Shown here: piece by piece, positions 12,135-22,000 of the stretch
Position numbering within the stretch: position 1 is the stretch's first letter
Layout of the letters: each line of letters starts with the position of its first letter
Assembly (NCBI RefSeq): GCF_003144195.1
Contig: NW_020290002.1
Coordinates: forward strand, 124,001-188,000
Source of the DNA: Ceraceosorus guamensis
Lineage: Eukaryota; Basidiomycota; Exobasidiomycetes; Ceraceosorales; Ceraceosoraceae
Direction: 5' to 3'
Length of the DNA stretch: 64,000 nucleotides
Made by a program: the position numbers and the translations under genes
The notes under the pieces: generated by a model
Database searches by the model: none
The model's input: only the letters and a program-made list of their open reading frames with translations
Told to the model about the DNA's origin: nothing

Positions 12135-12872
12135 ATGCCGTCCATAACAAAAATTGATCACCTCACCGTCCAGCAATGGCTTGGCAAGCTAACCTTTGAG
12201 CCGTTAGCCTACATTTTCATGGGCTGTTACGTCAAGACTGGCGGACCCAATCCCGCAGTTGCGTTCGTGGACAAGATGGCGGACAACCGCGGACTGTCGA
12301 GCGGTCAACCAAAGCGCTGGCCACGTCAGTTGCCCATCAGCATCCGGGGTAGAGCCGTCCTGTCATGCTTTCACTGCATGGCAATGGGACACCCATGCTA
12401 TACGAACTGGAACACCGAAAAATGTCAACATTGCGACGAATGGGGCTTCACTTGCAACGCCAACAACCAGCTGATCTGGTACGAGCATCGTGACATGCAA
12501 AAGGCATGCTTCAATGCGCTCGTGGGCTACGTCGCAAGTTGCAACGCTAGGCTGAACAATATTTGGCCAGTCCCGCCTGAAGCTGAAGCGTACCTTTGCA
12601 CTCTCGATGTGGTCGCTCCACCCACGGCGCTGCGTACGGAGGCGATGAAGGACCTCCTCCTTAAGATCTGCCACCCAACAGGCCGCATTGGATACAACAA
12701 ATATGCCACGAAGGTCAGCCTCAAGTGCATGCTACCACTCACGATATATGATCCTACGTTCGTGCCTGGAGCTGACCCTGTCCGGTCAGAAGAAATCGCG
12801 GAAGAGATCCACCAAGCGCGTCGAGCTCACTATAAAGAAACGACCACTCAGTCTGCCAGACTCGGGGGGTGA
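12135..12872 (+). CDS. Orphan Zn2Cys6-like protein, paralog C
   Basis: 245-residue single exon beginning M-P-S. Cysteines 78, 81, 88, 97, 100 and 107 show the identical CX2CX6CX8CX2CX6C spacing, followed by NANNQ. An N-terminal match to paralog B (DAVAFVLDK in B, PAVAFVDKM here) shows the homology reaches about 45 residues ahead of the cysteines. The shared motif downstream is NALVGYVASCNARLNNIWP, very near that of paralog A. The C-terminal 90 residues are polar and unrecognised. The loop between the second and third cysteines is MAMGHP, again lacking the basic residues of a classical DNA-binding Zn2Cys6 finger. Confidence 0.74.
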   Translation: MPSITKIDHLTVQQWLGKLTFEPLAYIFMGCYVKTGGPNPAVAFVDKMADNRGLSSGQPKRWPRQLPISIRGRAVLSCFHCMAMGHPCYTNWNTEKCQHCDEWGFTCNANNQLIWYEHRDMQKACFNALVGYVASCNARLNNIWPVPPEAEAYLCTLDVVAPPTALRTEAMKDLLLKICHPTGRIGYNKYATKVSLKCMLPLTIYDPTFVPGADPVRSEEIAEEIHQARRAHYKETTTQSARLGG

Positions 12873-13397
12873 CGAATGCGTGTTCGTTTGCCGGGCGCAG
12901 CTCGCCCTGCTGGCTCAGACGTATGGGCCCTTCTTCCCCTGCAATGCTACTGCTTATCGGCGCTGGGCGTCGCTGCGCCCCCTCGTGCAAGCAACCATCT
13001 TGCGCACCTCCTCGCAGCAATTCCTTACTTTCTGACCTCACACGAATTGTCTCTCTCTCTCGACGCATGGTAGCTGTAAAATGTCCCCGTGCTAGAAACA
13101 CCCCCGTTTGCTTCTTCCCTCCCGTTCGCCCAACTCCCTAGAGTGCCTCTCCCCTTGTGTCCTCTCACCTGCTGTTTTTGATTTGCGACGAGTGAGAGTG
13201 CTGGCCGCTCAGCCGTACCAACGGCGGTCCTTCCATACGCCCATGCGTGTGAAATCCACCGCCGCCCGCCGCTCTTCGCGAGCGGGCACCGGTGCCTCCG
13301 CGAAGGTCTCCCCCGGCTGGGTCACTTATAAACGCTTCTTCCCCCGCACGTACGTGGTTGCTGAATGGACCATCCAAACACATCGATCTCTGTCAAC
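12873..13397. other. Spacer between paralogs C and D
   Basis: Contains a short CTCTCTCTCT run near 13050 and a GC-rich stretch at about 13255-13320 ending in a CACTTATAAACGC TATA-like box (about 13321-13333), 65-75 bp before the paralog D start. Confidence 0.45.
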
Positions 13398-14378
13398 ATG
13401 CCTCGCACGTCCAGCGACAAAAGTCAGCCCTCTGCTCTCGACATCGTGCGGAGCTATTCTGTCCTACCGCTCTCTGTAGCGTCGCGAATCGCTTCAGGCG
13501 TAGTGGATTCTCGCGCTTACACAGAAATGCAAATCATGTACCTCAACGAAGGTAGTTTCTTTTCTGTCTTCGTCATCGACCGACACGCAGTTGCGCCGAT
13601 AAGCTACACTCGCATGAGACCTTTCAATGCCAGTCACTATCCTGCCATCACCTTGCAAGCGATCCAAGGGAGTGCCGTCCTGAGGTGTTGGCAATGTCGC
13701 GTCACGGGGGCCATGTGTCAGATCCTCGAAGGCGATACAAAATGCATTACTTGCTGCGACCGACGCGTACGCTGCAATGCAAACAATTATTTGCAAATCC
13801 ACCACGCTGCTGACATCAAAGCTGCACTACTACCGGCTCTTGTTCAGCACTGCCACAACTGGCATGCCCGTCTTCGCGGGGAATGGCCACCTAGGACATA
13901 TGATATTCTCAGTAGCCATGGCCTCCGGGACGTCATTCCTCCACCATTCGTCGACACGAAGCTACTGGGTGAAATGGTTGATTACGAATTTCCCTGCGAG
14001 GGACAGCAAGCGTTACGAGCACCATGGTCGCCGGGGATGCCGAACATTGTCATGGACAGCACTCAGCTGCTGGTGCCTGCGGGCCCAAGCGACAACCAGT
14101 CCACCTTGAGACCTTTCAACGAGCTGATGGGAGCCAGTGCCACGAATGGCGGCTCCCTCCCTCGGAGCAACCTGTCACCCCTACAGCCTGGTGAGCTGCT
14201 GTTTGAGGGTGACTTATTGATGGTCGTTACCGAATCGGATTACGACACGGAGGGAGATCACGACGCGCTTCGAAACGAATCAGATTACGACACTGAGGGA
14301 GATCATGACGTGCTTCAAAACGAATCAGGTCACGACACTGAGGGAGAGCACGACGTGCTTCAAAACGGGGGAAATTGA
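13398..14378 (+). CDS. Orphan Zn2Cys6-like protein, paralog D, with acidic repeats
   Basis: 326 residues from the ATG at 13398. An in-frame ATG at 13365 also exists; 13398 is preferred because it gives the M-P start and caacATGCC context of paralog B. Cysteines 97, 100, 107, 116, 119 and 126 keep CX2CX6CX8CX2CX6C, then NANNY. Downstream motif: PALVQHCHNWHAR then WPP. It is about 100 residues longer than its sisters at the C-terminus, ending in three near-perfect 15-residue acidic repeats of the form NESDYDTEGDHDVLQ encoded by 45-bp units (about 14230-14364). The acidic tail could act as a charged interaction or activation segment; that is inference. Upstream TATA-like box at about 13323. Confidence 0.74.
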   Translation: MPRTSSDKSQPSALDIVRSYSVLPLSVASRIASGVVDSRAYTEMQIMYLNEGSFFSVFVIDRHAVAPISYTRMRPFNASHYPAITLQAIQGSAVLRCWQCRVTGAMCQILEGDTKCITCCDRRVRCNANNYLQIHHAADIKAALLPALVQHCHNWHARLRGEWPPRTYDILSSHGLRDVIPPPFVDTKLLGEMVDYEFPCEGQQALRAPWSPGMPNIVMDSTQLLVPAGPSDNQSTLRPFNELMGASATNGGSLPRSNLSPLQPGELLFEGDLLMVVTESDYDTEGDHDALRNESDYDTEGDHDVLQNESGHDTEGEHDVLQNGGN

Positions 14379-14888
14379 TCGCCGAGCAGGGCTCTGAGGG
14401 GTCACCACTCTCTTCACGATCAGATGTCGGTGCATCAAGCGATCTACAGAGCGAACTTCCTTGCCCTGGACACGAGGTCGACCACGGTAGGCCCCAACTC
14501 ACCGAGGCTTCTGGATCCGCCCCCATCTGAGAAAGGGAAGGCATAGTCCACCGCCTCCGAGGTTACGACCATTGGCCTGGCTGTTCGTCCTCACCGACAC
14601 TCCTCGCCGACACAAGCGCAGACCACAGTAGACCACACATGTTCGCGGGAGAAAGAATTGAATGTTACAGTCCATCGGGATATAAGAACCCCGTTGGCAC
14701 TTCTTTTGATCTGAGGGCTATGCGGGGGTGGAATGCCTCGCTCGTGTGAGAAAGCCAGGGAAGTCAAGCTGCGCTGTACTGACATGATTACCCGATCACA
14801 ACGTGCATGAGCATGCACGAACACCCCCTTTTGACACGCGTTACATTTGAGATTTCTTGACTATTCTTAATTTGCCTCCCCTCCCCGA
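14379..14888. other. Spacer between paralog D and a convergent orphan gene
   Basis: Holds the 3' flanks of the + strand paralog D and the - strand gene ending at 14889. No further gene or RNA recognised. Confidence 0.4.
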
Positions 14889-15837
14889 CTAGGCGTAATT
14901 TTCTTCATAACAACGTAGGATCTCGGGATAAAGAAACACAGCGTGCAGCTCGCAAATTTCGATCACATCCATAAGGATGCGCTCGCGTTTCTCCCGGCTC
15001 TCATACTGCGCCTCTTCGTTCCATGCCCATCTCCAACATTTTGCTGCCACCGACCCCAACGACTTTGTACATAGCCCCCTTTTTGCAAAGATAGGGAACG
15101 CCCTGCACAGCTGGTCTATAGTCACCAATGGGGCTGTGAGCTGGCCCGGATGGGTGAAGCTCGAAAGTATAGCTGACGCTTGCTGAACGATGCCCTCCTC
15201 ATCCATCTCTTCCCCCACCGCTACGCACAACTGTCCACCCAACCAATCCAGCTCTGTAGGATGGACACCCTCCAGCGCACACACGAGGAAAGCGTCCTTC
15301 ACTAGGGAGTATTGCTGACGCATCGGCGGAGGCCAAATCGACCTATCTATGGGGTACCCAAGTGCGGTTTCGAACGGGATAAAGCTCACTGTCCCTCGTC
15401 GAATGCCAGTGGCCCCCACATGTAAGCTACGCCTCGACTGATGCTGACCAACGACCTGCACTCACTTGTGTGACCTTAGCTTTCCGTCCTAGGCTTGTCG
15501 TGCCAGCAAGACGTAGATGACAGCAAGTGAATGTAAACACCACCTGATTTCGGAATGACCACCGAATCGCCACTGGAACTTGAGATGGAGGTTCGGCGCA
15601 CCAAGTGGCAAATCTCCTGAAGAACACTCCACGTGCCTTCCATTCCTCCTGACCACCCAGGAGCGCCATTGTGGATATGGGATCTTCTTTGAGCACCCAG
15701 CGTAGAAAGTTGAACTGGTACCGGCAAGCTGGACAATATATCTCACCTGCTTGTATAGGCGACGGCCAGGCACAAAAATGTCTGCACAGAATGCTCTGTC
15801 TCCGGCCTCGAGAGTAACATCTCCGCCGACCACTCAT
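14889..15837 (-). CDS. Orphan two-exon protein with a CPAC motif, next to the LINE 5' end
   Basis: Two overlapping open frames suggest a two-exon gene. The first exon runs from the ATG at 15837 to about 15470; its residues include YCPACRYQ and a Trp/Arg-rich segment. The second, ending at 14889, encodes a helical protein of about 165 residues (IPFETALGYPIDRSIWPPP onward). A GTGAGT donor near 15469 and an ACAG acceptor near 15394 could join them. The first exon has a colinear relative at about 27050-27430, where the same frame is interrupted by several stops (for example Trp codons of this copy replaced by TAG and TGA), so this copy is the more intact one. Family unknown. It overlaps the region shared by both LINE units, so it may belong to the element or be a host gene caught beside it. 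Confidence 0.45.
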
Positions 15838-15937
15838 CAAGAAAGCGCCACAACGCCGCCGGCCTTATCGCTGACTTCCAAGCCACTGCAATGCTATAGG
15901 AAGCATGCTTTCCAGCGGAGATGTCTGCTCAAAGCGT

Positions 15938-16868
15938 GGGCAACGAGTGGCAACCCATACATCCTTTTTGCCGAGTCGAACACGATATGGACGCCACGCA
16001 CAATCAATCTCCTAGCGGCGGGCACCACCGATTCTGGTGGAAGGGATCGAGGCTGGGTTGCTAGCGGAGGGCCGAGTGACAACCCATTCAACTTGTTCAC
16101 CGAGTCATTCATGGTGGCGACGCCACCTTCCATAAATTTCCTGGGGGCAGTGACAACGGGGCCGGGGGGAAGGCAATTCGGTGCCTGGCACATATCGAGG
16201 CAGCAAGTCCGCCGTTCCATTTGGCTGCTCAAAGCAACGGGTGGCGAGTGCAACCCAGTCAACTTGCTCAATGAATCAATCATGACGCCGACGCAACGTC
16301 CGACCAATCCCCTGTTGGCAGGCACAACGTATCCTGATGGAAGGCAACTGTGCTTGGCATGCCTCGAGGCCGCGATTTGTAGCCGCAACGCTTCCAGGTG
16401 GAAGGCATTGCTCATGCCGCCGACACCATGTCCAGTGAATCTCCTGGCGGCAGGCTGGACGGACCGAGGCGGAAGGCGTTGACTCATGTGCCTGGCACAT
16501 CTCGGGGCTGTATCGGTCTCTGACACACGGATCGAGAACGCACACAGTGCTTCTAGAACCAAGGGTTCGCTTCCACATCGTGACGGCGAGCAAGCGTGTC
16601 CGATCGTGGTAGCGAGCGGGTGGCAAAAAGGAGATCTGCTCCGACGTGCTGTGCAAAACCGACACCATGTCCAGTGAATCTCCTGGCGGCAGGCTGAACG
16701 GACCGAGGCGGAAGGCGTTGATTCATGTGCCTGGCACATCTCGGGGCTATATCGGTCTCTGGCACACACGGATCGAGATCGCACACAGTGCTTCTAGAAT
16801 CAGGCGAACGTGTCCGATTGTGGTAGCCGGCAGGTGGCAAAAAAGAACACCTGCTCTGACGTGCTGTG
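15938..16868 (+). repeat. Tandem degenerate repeats in the LINE 5' region
   Basis: Units of roughly 130-165 bp recur, each with variants of GAGTGGCAACCCATTCAA, then AATCTCCTGGCGGCAGGC, then GGTGGAAGGC. The last part is a clear direct duplication of about 240 bp: CCGACACCATGTCCAGTGAA occurs at about 16420 and again at about 16660. The unit at 27.5-27.9 kb has only one copy of the monomer. Arrays of this kind resemble the promoter monomers of some mammalian L1 5' regions. Confidence 0.7.
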
Positions 16869-17028
16869 CAACATATTGCCGGGGCTGGCTACATGGCCCC
16901 AACACACGGCAATTGCCTCCAGTGACACGTTTACACAAGTGACATTAGCAGGTGTGCCGCCTAACACTTGCCTCGCCATGGCCCCACAACGGGTCAGATG
17001 GAGGTCACTGACGACATCCTGCAAAAAG

Positions 17029-17040
17029 CTTTAAGAAGGG
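17029..17040 (+). promoter_or_regulatory. TATA-like element before LINE ORF1
   Basis: CTTTAAGAAGGG, matched by CTTTAAAAAGGG in the same context (AAGC before it) at the second LINE unit. It lies about 240 bp before the ORF1 ATG. Initiation about 30 bp downstream would put the transcript start near 17065, inside the element. Confidence 0.4.
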
Positions 17041-17206
17041 ACAAATCTGTTGCGACCACCTGATCTTGCTCCTCCCCAGCGAACTCCCTTTGCTCTGCTA
17101 CAGGCCTCACAGCAACTCCGTCCAAAACAAGAGCTCCCGTCTTCTACTCAACGCCCCCCTGCCCCGCTAGTCTCACCTCGGCAACCCTAAGCCCTGCCAA
17201 AGGCTC

Positions 17207-17269
17207 GTGAGTAGCTGCACCATCACAACCAACCAGGTGACCACCTCGCTTACATGCTCTTCCGTACAG
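17207..17269 (+). other. Putative 5'UTR intron of LINE ORF1
   Basis: Donor GTGAGTAG at 17207, branch-like CTTAC at 17249-17253, acceptor TACAG ending at 17269, three bases before the ORF1 ATG. The second LINE unit has the same donor, the same CTTAC and the same 17-base spacing from branch A to AG. Confidence 0.5.
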
Positions 17270-17272
17270 GCA

Positions 17273-19042
17273 ATGGAGGATGAAGACTCCAACCGCCAGG
17301 TCGCCTATGATGACCAGGGTCAGGACGAGTATCTTGATGAACAGCAACAGCTCTTAGGCAACATCTTCGGCAAAGATGTAGATGAGGACATGCTTGCAGA
17401 AGAAACAACAAGCATCATCGAATCCATCCACAGTGGTCGCCAAGGGGTAGATAACGGCCAACTCGAAGTGGACGAACTCGGGGAGGACGAGCCCGGAGAG
17501 AACAACCCGCTTGCCCACAAACTCGGAGAAGACGGCATGCTTGGCCACGAACCCGTTGAGGACGACATGCTTGGTCAAGGCGGGGTCGATGGGGCACCAA
17601 TGGCATTCACGGACCCAATCCCAAGAGGTTTGATGGTGAGCCCCTCTCCTCCTCCTGATCGGGAAACTGTGGATGAAGCTGCTGCAGCAGAGGAAGCGAG
17701 GATCCAGGCTGCTCTGGACGCCGCCAAACGTTACCTATCTGCTGAATGGCTCTACAACGCCTGGACACGCGACAACACCCCACCAGCCTGGCGCGATGCC
17801 CTTACAAGCCTCTTAACAGCGAATCTGGAGCCTGGTTTCAGCAGATATGTCTTCCCCATGGGCAAGGCGAGACTTGGAGTCGATCCGGATGTTCGTGGTG
17901 ACATCCAAACGTCGATTGAAACCTATGTTAGATTCAGCGGACTCTCTGCCTCCACTGTCCGGCTATGGAGGGGTGGCCCCATGATCCTGGGGGCTGATAT
18001 CAAGTTTGCGGCAGGAACCGACATCGACCCCTCCCTGTTTAGAATCGACAACCACGAAAAGAACCTTCACCTGGAGTGGGACAAAACGTGCCTCTCACTA
18101 GGAGAAGGCATGATGGTAATCGGGCTCGATAGCGTGCTAGACGCGTCCCTCCGAGATAGGGATGGTCTCATCAAGGCGATCAAAGATCAGCTGTCTGCTC
18201 AAGGATATGCTCTGCGCTGCCTCTGGGCAATCTATCTGAATGTACGGGGCGAGATCGAGGGACCCCCCAGATACAACGACAGACTGCTCGCAGTGGTCGA
18301 GTTGGTTGGAGAAGAGAGCAAGATACACGGATTCATGAACCTCCCTGGTTCTCCTCGCTGCTTCGTCTCCTACCATGGGCGTGGATACTGGTGCACCAGC
18401 TGCATGTGGAGAAGAAAAGACCAACATCGGCAGACTGAAGCATGCAAGGAGGCAGAAGCTGAGCGGCGCAGGATCGCTCGCGCCGTAAAAGCAGTCCCCA
18501 AGCAAGAATCCAGCATCGACCCCGTCCCCCCGATGAGAGGACACAGTATAATACTCGGTCCAAGAGCTAGCAGAATGCGGGCCTCGGCAACTCCAGCGCC
18601 AGTAAGACCTCGAACGGACTCGCCACCGCCACCTCCTCCGGTTCGGGAAGTAGCATTGTCAATGCCACCACCAACAGTCCCAGCCTTCTTTCGCAGGGCT
18701 CCTGCTGGTTATCAAGATCGCGACCAACCAGCAATCACACGTCGGACTGAACCTCTTCCTTTTAGGTCTCGAGGAGACTCCAGGGCATCCAGCGTCCTCA
18801 GCTCTGCGCCGTCAATCACGGAGGACGAATCAGCAATGCGCCCTGCACAAGGGCCCTCGAATATTGCCCTCGCGGCAGGCTTTCCAGTTAAACATAAGCG
18901 TCCTGTCTCCACTCTCGGACATGACCACTCTGTTGCAGGCCCCAGTGGCAAGCGACAGAGTGTGTCGCGTACCGCATCTCCAGAGATCCAAGTTTCCCCG
19001 CACGTAGTCAAGGCCACCCCACCGAAGGGGCCTCAGAAATGA
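17273..19042 (+). CDS. LINE ORF1 protein with zinc knuckle (copy 1)
   Basis: 589 residues from the ATG at 17273; the frame stays open upstream to a GTG at 17207, but that segment looks like an intron. The acidic N-terminus (residues 1-140) is followed by a conserved central domain starting near SAEWLYNAWTRD and including GPPRY and LLAVVELVGE. Then comes a CX2CX7HX5C knuckle at C374, C377, H385 and C391, a basic stretch, and a proline/serine-rich tail. By analogy with LINE ORF1 proteins it should coat element RNA. Its TGA overlaps the ORF2 ATG as ATGA. About 55-60% identical by eye to the ORF1 at 28223. Confidence 0.85.
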   Translation: MEDEDSNRQVAYDDQGQDEYLDEQQQLLGNIFGKDVDEDMLAEETTSIIESIHSGRQGVDNGQLEVDELGEDEPGENNPLAHKLGEDGMLGHEPVEDDMLGQGGVDGAPMAFTDPIPRGLMVSPSPPPDRETVDEAAAAEEARIQAALDAAKRYLSAEWLYNAWTRDNTPPAWRDALTSLLTANLEPGFSRYVFPMGKARLGVDPDVRGDIQTSIETYVRFSGLSASTVRLWRGGPMILGADIKFAAGTDIDPSLFRIDNHEKNLHLEWDKTCLSLGEGMMVIGLDSVLDASLRDRDGLIKAIKDQLSAQGYALRCLWAIYLNVRGEIEGPPRYNDRLLAVVELVGEESKIHGFMNLPGSPRCFVSYHGRGYWCTSCMWRRKDQHRQTEACKEAEAERRRIARAVKAVPKQESSIDPVPPMRGHSIILGPRASRMRASATPAPVRPRTDSPPPPPPVREVALSMPPPTVPAFFRRAPAGYQDRDQPAITRRTEPLPFRSRGDSRASSVLSSAPSITEDESAMRPAQGPSNIALAAGFPVKHKRPVSTLGHDHSVAGPSGKRQSVSRTASPEIQVSPHVVKATPPKGPQK

Positions 19043-22000
19043 GCCCCGACAATAAGGTGGTGGGTGTGTGCCTTGCCAGCACCTACCGTTTTGCCACATG
19101 GAACGCTCGCTCCATCTCGGCAAGAACACCTGGTGAGATTCACAAGATCATGCGTGATCCTCCTACAGTTGTTTTCCTCCAAGAAACGCACGCCCCCGAC
19201 TTATGTCCCTCCAGTTATCTACAGTCTTCTGAGCGTCAGCCGCTAAAGTTCCCTGGTGCCTCGACTCTACCCAATGTTCCCAGTGGTGTGCTCACACGCG
19301 ATGCTGGCATCCTCTTGTTCGCACCCTTTGACAAGCTCCCCTTTTGTGTGCTTTGGCACGACGAACGTTTCCTAGGTATCCGACTCAAAAGTAAGGCGCC
19401 CTTCTTCAATGTGGCGCCTTTCGATCAATCTGTGTCTCCTGCTGATCAACTTACTCCCAGAATTGATGACGACTGTGACCCTTCTTACTATCTTGACTTG
19501 TGGTCCTTCCATGGTCCGCACACTGATCGAGAAGCATTCTGGCGCGATATCGCAGGCCCACCCTTCCTCGAACATACATCCAGCTCCAGACCATGCTTTG
19601 TGGGAGGTGATTGGAATGCGTGGGCAAGCGACTTTGATGCTTACAACGCGACATATAACGCACGAAGCTGGGAACCCATCGCTGCCATGCTTGATGCTGC
19701 TAATCTCACAGACGCTTTCAGGCATCTGCGCCCCATGGCTCGCGAGTACACCAGGTACACTATGGCGACAGGCGGGCTAAATGGCGGGACAAATGCTCAC
19801 CTGCGATCAGCTAGGCGCCTCGATAGTGTGTGGGCTCCAATCCGGCTCCTCACGGCTGATCTCGTGACCAAAGCGACCTTCGAGTGGTCGAGCTCAGATC
19901 ACCGTGTTGCATCGATTACATGCCACAGCTCGCCAACCATTGACCCAAGCCGAGGGCGTGGAGTCTGGCACTTACACGCAGGAGTGTGGGAGGACCCGCT
20001 GATGAAGATTGCGCTATCGCAATGGACACAGGACGTCGGGGTTGGCAATGCGTCCCCTCTGACTAGTGCAAATGCGAACGTGGCAGTGAGCTCCTGGTTT
20101 GCGGTAAAGGAACGATTGCGACACGTAACACATCACCTCTCTCTCGACATTGGCAAAAGACAGGCAGCGCTTTCTAAGCAGGTCACGGCGTTGACAAAAC
20201 AGCTTGAGCAGCTTGACCTGGCTCACAATCGTGTGCACCGGGAGCTTATGCCTAGCATGGTGCACAAACTTGATGAAGCCCTCAAAGCCGAGGCAGCACA
20301 ACTGACACTTGCGTCACGAAGCAGACTGGAAGCAGAATCTATACGACCCACATCCTGGCTTGCCTCAGCCAACAGGTCTGCCTCGCACGCTCCGGTACCT
20401 GAACTGCTTCGGCCTGATGGGAGCTATGCCACTAGCGCAAAGGAAAAGACTGCCACTGTGTGCAAGCACTTCCAACAGGCGTACGCTGCTCCGCCACCAC
20501 ATCCTGAACGAGCCGCTATGACGAAGGAACTGCTTGATGCGATTCCGGACTCACGTAAACTCACGCCAGCAGAGTCAACCACGCTCTCCAAACCCTTTAC
20601 TGCGGATGAGATGCACGCGGCGCTGCTCCAAATGTCCAAGGACTCGGCACCTGGACTTGATGGACTGACATGGCCCGTATACAATGCCACCTCTGCTGCG
20701 ACCATGCCACGGATTGCGAGACTAGCCAATGCTCTCCTGTTGGGTGCGGCATTGCCCCCTGGTGAGCCACGATTACGCGGTGTGCTTCTGCCCAAGAAGG
20801 GCGATAAGAGGGAGATCTCCAACTACCGTCCGCTGTCGATTGCCAACATGGATATCCGACTCATCAGTCGAGCGCTGTCCATCCGTCTCCAAACAGTTAG
20901 CCAGAAACTGCTGCCGTGGAACCAGGCAGGCTTTGTGCATGGCCGCTCCACGATGGACATTGGCATTCTACTGCAGGGTGTGGCTGACTTCCAGCACATG
21001 CGGCAAGCAGAGCCTCGACGACTCTGGGGGAGCACATCCCGTTTTCCGCGTAATCCCGAGAACACCAATGCGCAGCCTACACGCTTCTTTGTGATCTTGC
21101 TGCTCGATTTTATGAAGGCGTACGATAGGGTGCTGAGAGAGTGGTTGATGGCAGTACTGCGATGCTATGGTTTCGACGAAGCCTACTGCAACCTTGTGGG
21201 GGCGCTCTTATACACTGCTACAGTGAGCTATCTGGTCGAGGGCCATCTGACTGCCGCTGTGCACCTGCTGGCAGGCGTGCTGCAGGGTGCGCCCGACAGC
21301 TGTATCACGTTTGAGCTTAGCATGCAGCCTCTGCTGGATCTATTTGAGCTGTACGGCATCGGTGTACTCTTGGAACACACCACAGGCAAGACGGCGGTCA
21401 TTGCATTTGCCGACGACGAGGCGGTGCTCATTGACGTCTCGACGAGGGAGAATTGGGACCTCTACCAGCGTGCACTCAAGCAGTACGAGATTGCCTCGAA
21501 TGCCAGACTCAACCCAAACAAGAGCTCGTACTTTTGCGTGCATGCAAATGCGACTTCTAGTTTTGCGATCCCTGACTACCTCGTACAGTCAGGCTATCAG
21601 CGTGAGGGCACGCACATCACCCACCTGGGCCATCCGATTTCCATTCAGGAGGCTGTCGTACCATCCAGTTTTGAGGCTAGAATCCTCGCCATCTCTCGAC
21701 ACCTCTCCTGCATCCGCCAAGTCCACACCACCTTACACACAAGAGTGCGCATCCTCAACTCGCTTGCGCTCGGCAAACTCTGGCATGCTTTCAGCCTTTG
21801 TGGCCTGCCACCACGATACTCCCGCACTGTCCGGAACACCATCACTTCCTTCCTCTGGCACGGGAAGCGCCCTTGGGTCAAGTGGGAGATCATGATCACG
21901 CCGACGGACCGCGGTGGATTTGGACTGCTGGACCCGTACATCATGGCACTTTCGTTCTCGGCTGCGCTACTCGCCAAGCATGTGCTCAAGGACACGGTGC

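Noticed and set aside
15894-16784. 296-codon - strand open frame with internal repeats
   Set aside because: It lies across the LINE 5' monomers; repeats lacking a stop in one frame stay open when multiplied. No match in the ORF1-only unit and a biased composition.
17207-17272. ORF1 start at an upstream GTG
   Set aside because: The segment has donor, branch and acceptor signals conserved in both units, and the ATG at 17273 matches the start of the second copy.
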